Below are positions 21,665 through 22,476 of a stretch of DNA of 22,476 nt, piece after piece. Source of the stretch: JBGPML01 sp041486955 (lineage in GTDB: Bacteria; Patescibacteriota; UBA1384; 2-12-FULL-50-11; DASWYB01). Made by a program: the position numbers and the translations under genes. The stretch lies in the NCBI GenBank assembly GCA_041486955.1, contig JBGPML010000009.1, positions 1 through 22,476 of the forward strand, written 5' to 3'. How positions within the stretch are numbered: the first letter of the stretch is position 1; each line of letters starts with the position of its first letter. The notes under the pieces are model-generated. The model was not told the DNA's origin. It made no database searches and saw nothing but the letters and a program-made list of their open reading frames with translations.

Positions 21665-22476
21665 TTATCGAACTGTACACGAGGTGAAGATGATGAACAC
21701 CCGTCGACAAATTTTGGTTGGTTTTGTAGCGTTGAGAGTAAAATCCTTACCCGTTCCAGTGAGAGGAGAGTTGGTTTTTCCCGTCCCATCAGTATCGATC
21801 CCATGGACGTAGAGTTTATGAGGTTTTCCATCACGGATCAAAGTTCCATCTTGAGCTTTTTCGGGCAAAATATAGTCAAAACGGTGCCTCCCTTTTATTT
21901 TGAAGGCGCTATTAACATCATTGCTTGCCGATTGAGTTGTCACTCTACTAATCAGATGACCGACTCCGCCAGGTCCGTCGAGATAGAATTCGGCCGAAAT
22001 GGACTCACTTGATGCATCTGGATCATAGGTCCAACCAAAAGCACGGCCTGTAGTTAGATCGATACCATCAAGATAGCCCATAGTTGCACGGCTTGTTGGT
22101 TTGGGGCATAAAATGTTTAATATGCGACAAAAAATTGGACTCGGAGTGGGTGTGATAGCGGGAACTGCGTTCGAGATCGGAGTTGGCGTAGGGGTTGGTT
22201 TTGCTACAACAGCAGTAGGAATCGCCAACGGTGATGATCCGCCAGCTGGCGGAGGTGTCGCTACCAATAAAGTAAACGTTTTCGGGCTGCCCGTTAAGAG
22301 GCTTTGGGTTGTTTTTCCATCTATCGTTAAAGTTGTGACAGTAGAGTCTATACCATAGGCGTATACTGTATGGGCCTTTCCATCGACGTAGGCCGATTCG
22401 GGGATCGGAAAGCTGTAGCGATGATTACCCGCGATTTTTGTTACGGCTTCAACATCTGGGCTGCTTAGATTGGCCG
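21665..22476 (-). CDS. Surface protein with tandem beta-domain repeats (partial, N-terminus beyond window edge)
   Basis: The frame is open from the TAA at 21665 to the window edge (269 codons), so the Met at 22267 is internal rather than the start. Two related domains are visible. The upstream one ends NHRYSFPIPESAYVDGKAH, VYAYGIDS, LTGSPKTFTL; the downstream one has a GYLDGIDLTTGRAFGWTYDPD head, then HRFDYILPEKA, DGKPHKLYVHGIDTDG, LTGTGKDFTL. The linker between them is Pro/Thr-rich, contains PPAGG from a perfect palindrome (22238-22253), and then CRILNILC. The C-terminus carries another Cys pair (ICRRVFIIFTSC). This suggests an exported, disulfide-stabilised multidomain surface or adhesion protein. 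No enzyme motif is visible; the N-terminal domains are unknown. Confidence 0.78.
   Translation of the reverse strand, partial: ANLSSPDVEAVTKIAGNHRYSFPIPESAYVDGKAHTVYAYGIDSTVTTLTIDGKTTQSLLTGSPKTFTLLVATPPPAGGSSPLAIPTAVVAKPTPTPTPISNAVPAITPTPSPIFCRILNILCPKPTSRATMGYLDGIDLTTGRAFGWTYDPDASSESISAEFYLDGPGGVGHLISRVTTQSASNDVNSAFKIKGRHRFDYILPEKAQDGTLIRDGKPHKLYVHGIDTDGTGKTNSPLTGTGKDFTLNATKPTKICRRVFIIFTSCTVR
22238..22253. repeat. Palindromic in-gene element TCCGCCAGCTGGCGGA (surface-protein copy)
   Basis: A perfect 16-bp palindrome identical to 2679-2694, read on the minus strand as PPAGG in the linker between two repeat domains. Confidence 0.85.

Noticed and set aside
1..22476. Alternative genetic code with UGA read as glycine
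   Set aside because: secA, mreB and dsbB end in TGA at the expected family lengths, and no in-frame TGA interrupts a conserved gene.
1..22476. CRISPR array, prophage or complete insertion sequence
   Set aside because: No regularly spaced repeats, no phage structural genes, no transposase or integrase frame on either strand.

Overview
The window looks like chromosomal DNA of a small-genome bacterium, most likely from the Candidate Phyla Radiation (Patescibacteria). This rests on tight gene packing, many short membrane-anchored proteins of unknown function, a class I (archaeal-type) lysyl-tRNA synthetase, a DsbB/DsbA pair and short coiled-coil proteins. It is an inference; no rRNA is present to fix the lineage. 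TGA acts as a normal stop (secA, the 1-859 gene), so the UGA-glycine code of Gracilibacteria/Absconditabacteria is excluded. Most genes lie on the minus strand.

Layout. 1-859 (-): the larger part of a membrane-anchored HExxH metallopeptidase, cut by the window edge. 994-2045 (+): overlapping dsbB-dsbA, a disulfide-forming system. 2046-2144: REP-like repeat and hairpin between convergent genes. 2145-2861 (-): anchored M23 peptidase. 3018-3329 (+): small coiled-coil protein. 3332-5644 (-): D-Ala-D-Ala ligase and an exported S53 (sedolisin-like) peptidase with ten paired-looking cysteines. 5773-7159 (-): membrane protein, SAM methyltransferase, coiled-coil protein. 7203-9878 (-): secA. 9879-10408: a gene-free, heavily structured stretch that probably encodes at least one RNA with its own promoter and terminator. 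10409-10777 (-): hpf/raiA-type hibernation factor. 10912-11406 (+) and 11532-12380 (-): two anchored extracytoplasmic proteins flanking a structured 122-nt element. 12450-15931 (-): lysS (class I), a histidine phosphatase and serS in one likely operon. 15932-16261: AT-rich repeats, a second copy of the structured element, and the greA terminator. 16262-16726 (-): greA. 16899-17327 (+): unknown protein. 17342-21505 (-): mreB-mreC-mreD-mrdA, the rod-shape operon, with 4-nt overlaps. 21665-22476 (-): the C-terminal part of a repeat-containing surface protein.

The recognisable genes fit together around the cell envelope: export (SecA), disulfide formation (DsbA/B), secreted or anchored proteases (HExxH, M23, S53), peptidoglycan precursor synthesis (Ddl) and elongation (MreBCD-PBP2). 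A translation group (SerRS, LysRS, HPF, GreA) is interleaved.

The most unusual content is not a protein. (1) A 14-16 bp GC-rich palindrome (core TCCGCCAGCTGGCGGA) recurs inside coding genes and is read as Pro-Pro-Ala-Gly-Gly, including inside the essential enzymes SecA and SerRS. (2) Two about 120-nt elements, 4.7 kb apart, share a conserved central hairpin and 3' motif while their outer stems differ in sequence yet stay base-paired, which suggests a structured RNA family. (3) The hpf-secA interval carries an RNA-like locus of about 210 nt with a strong sigma70-type promoter and a terminator, followed by another multi-helix region.
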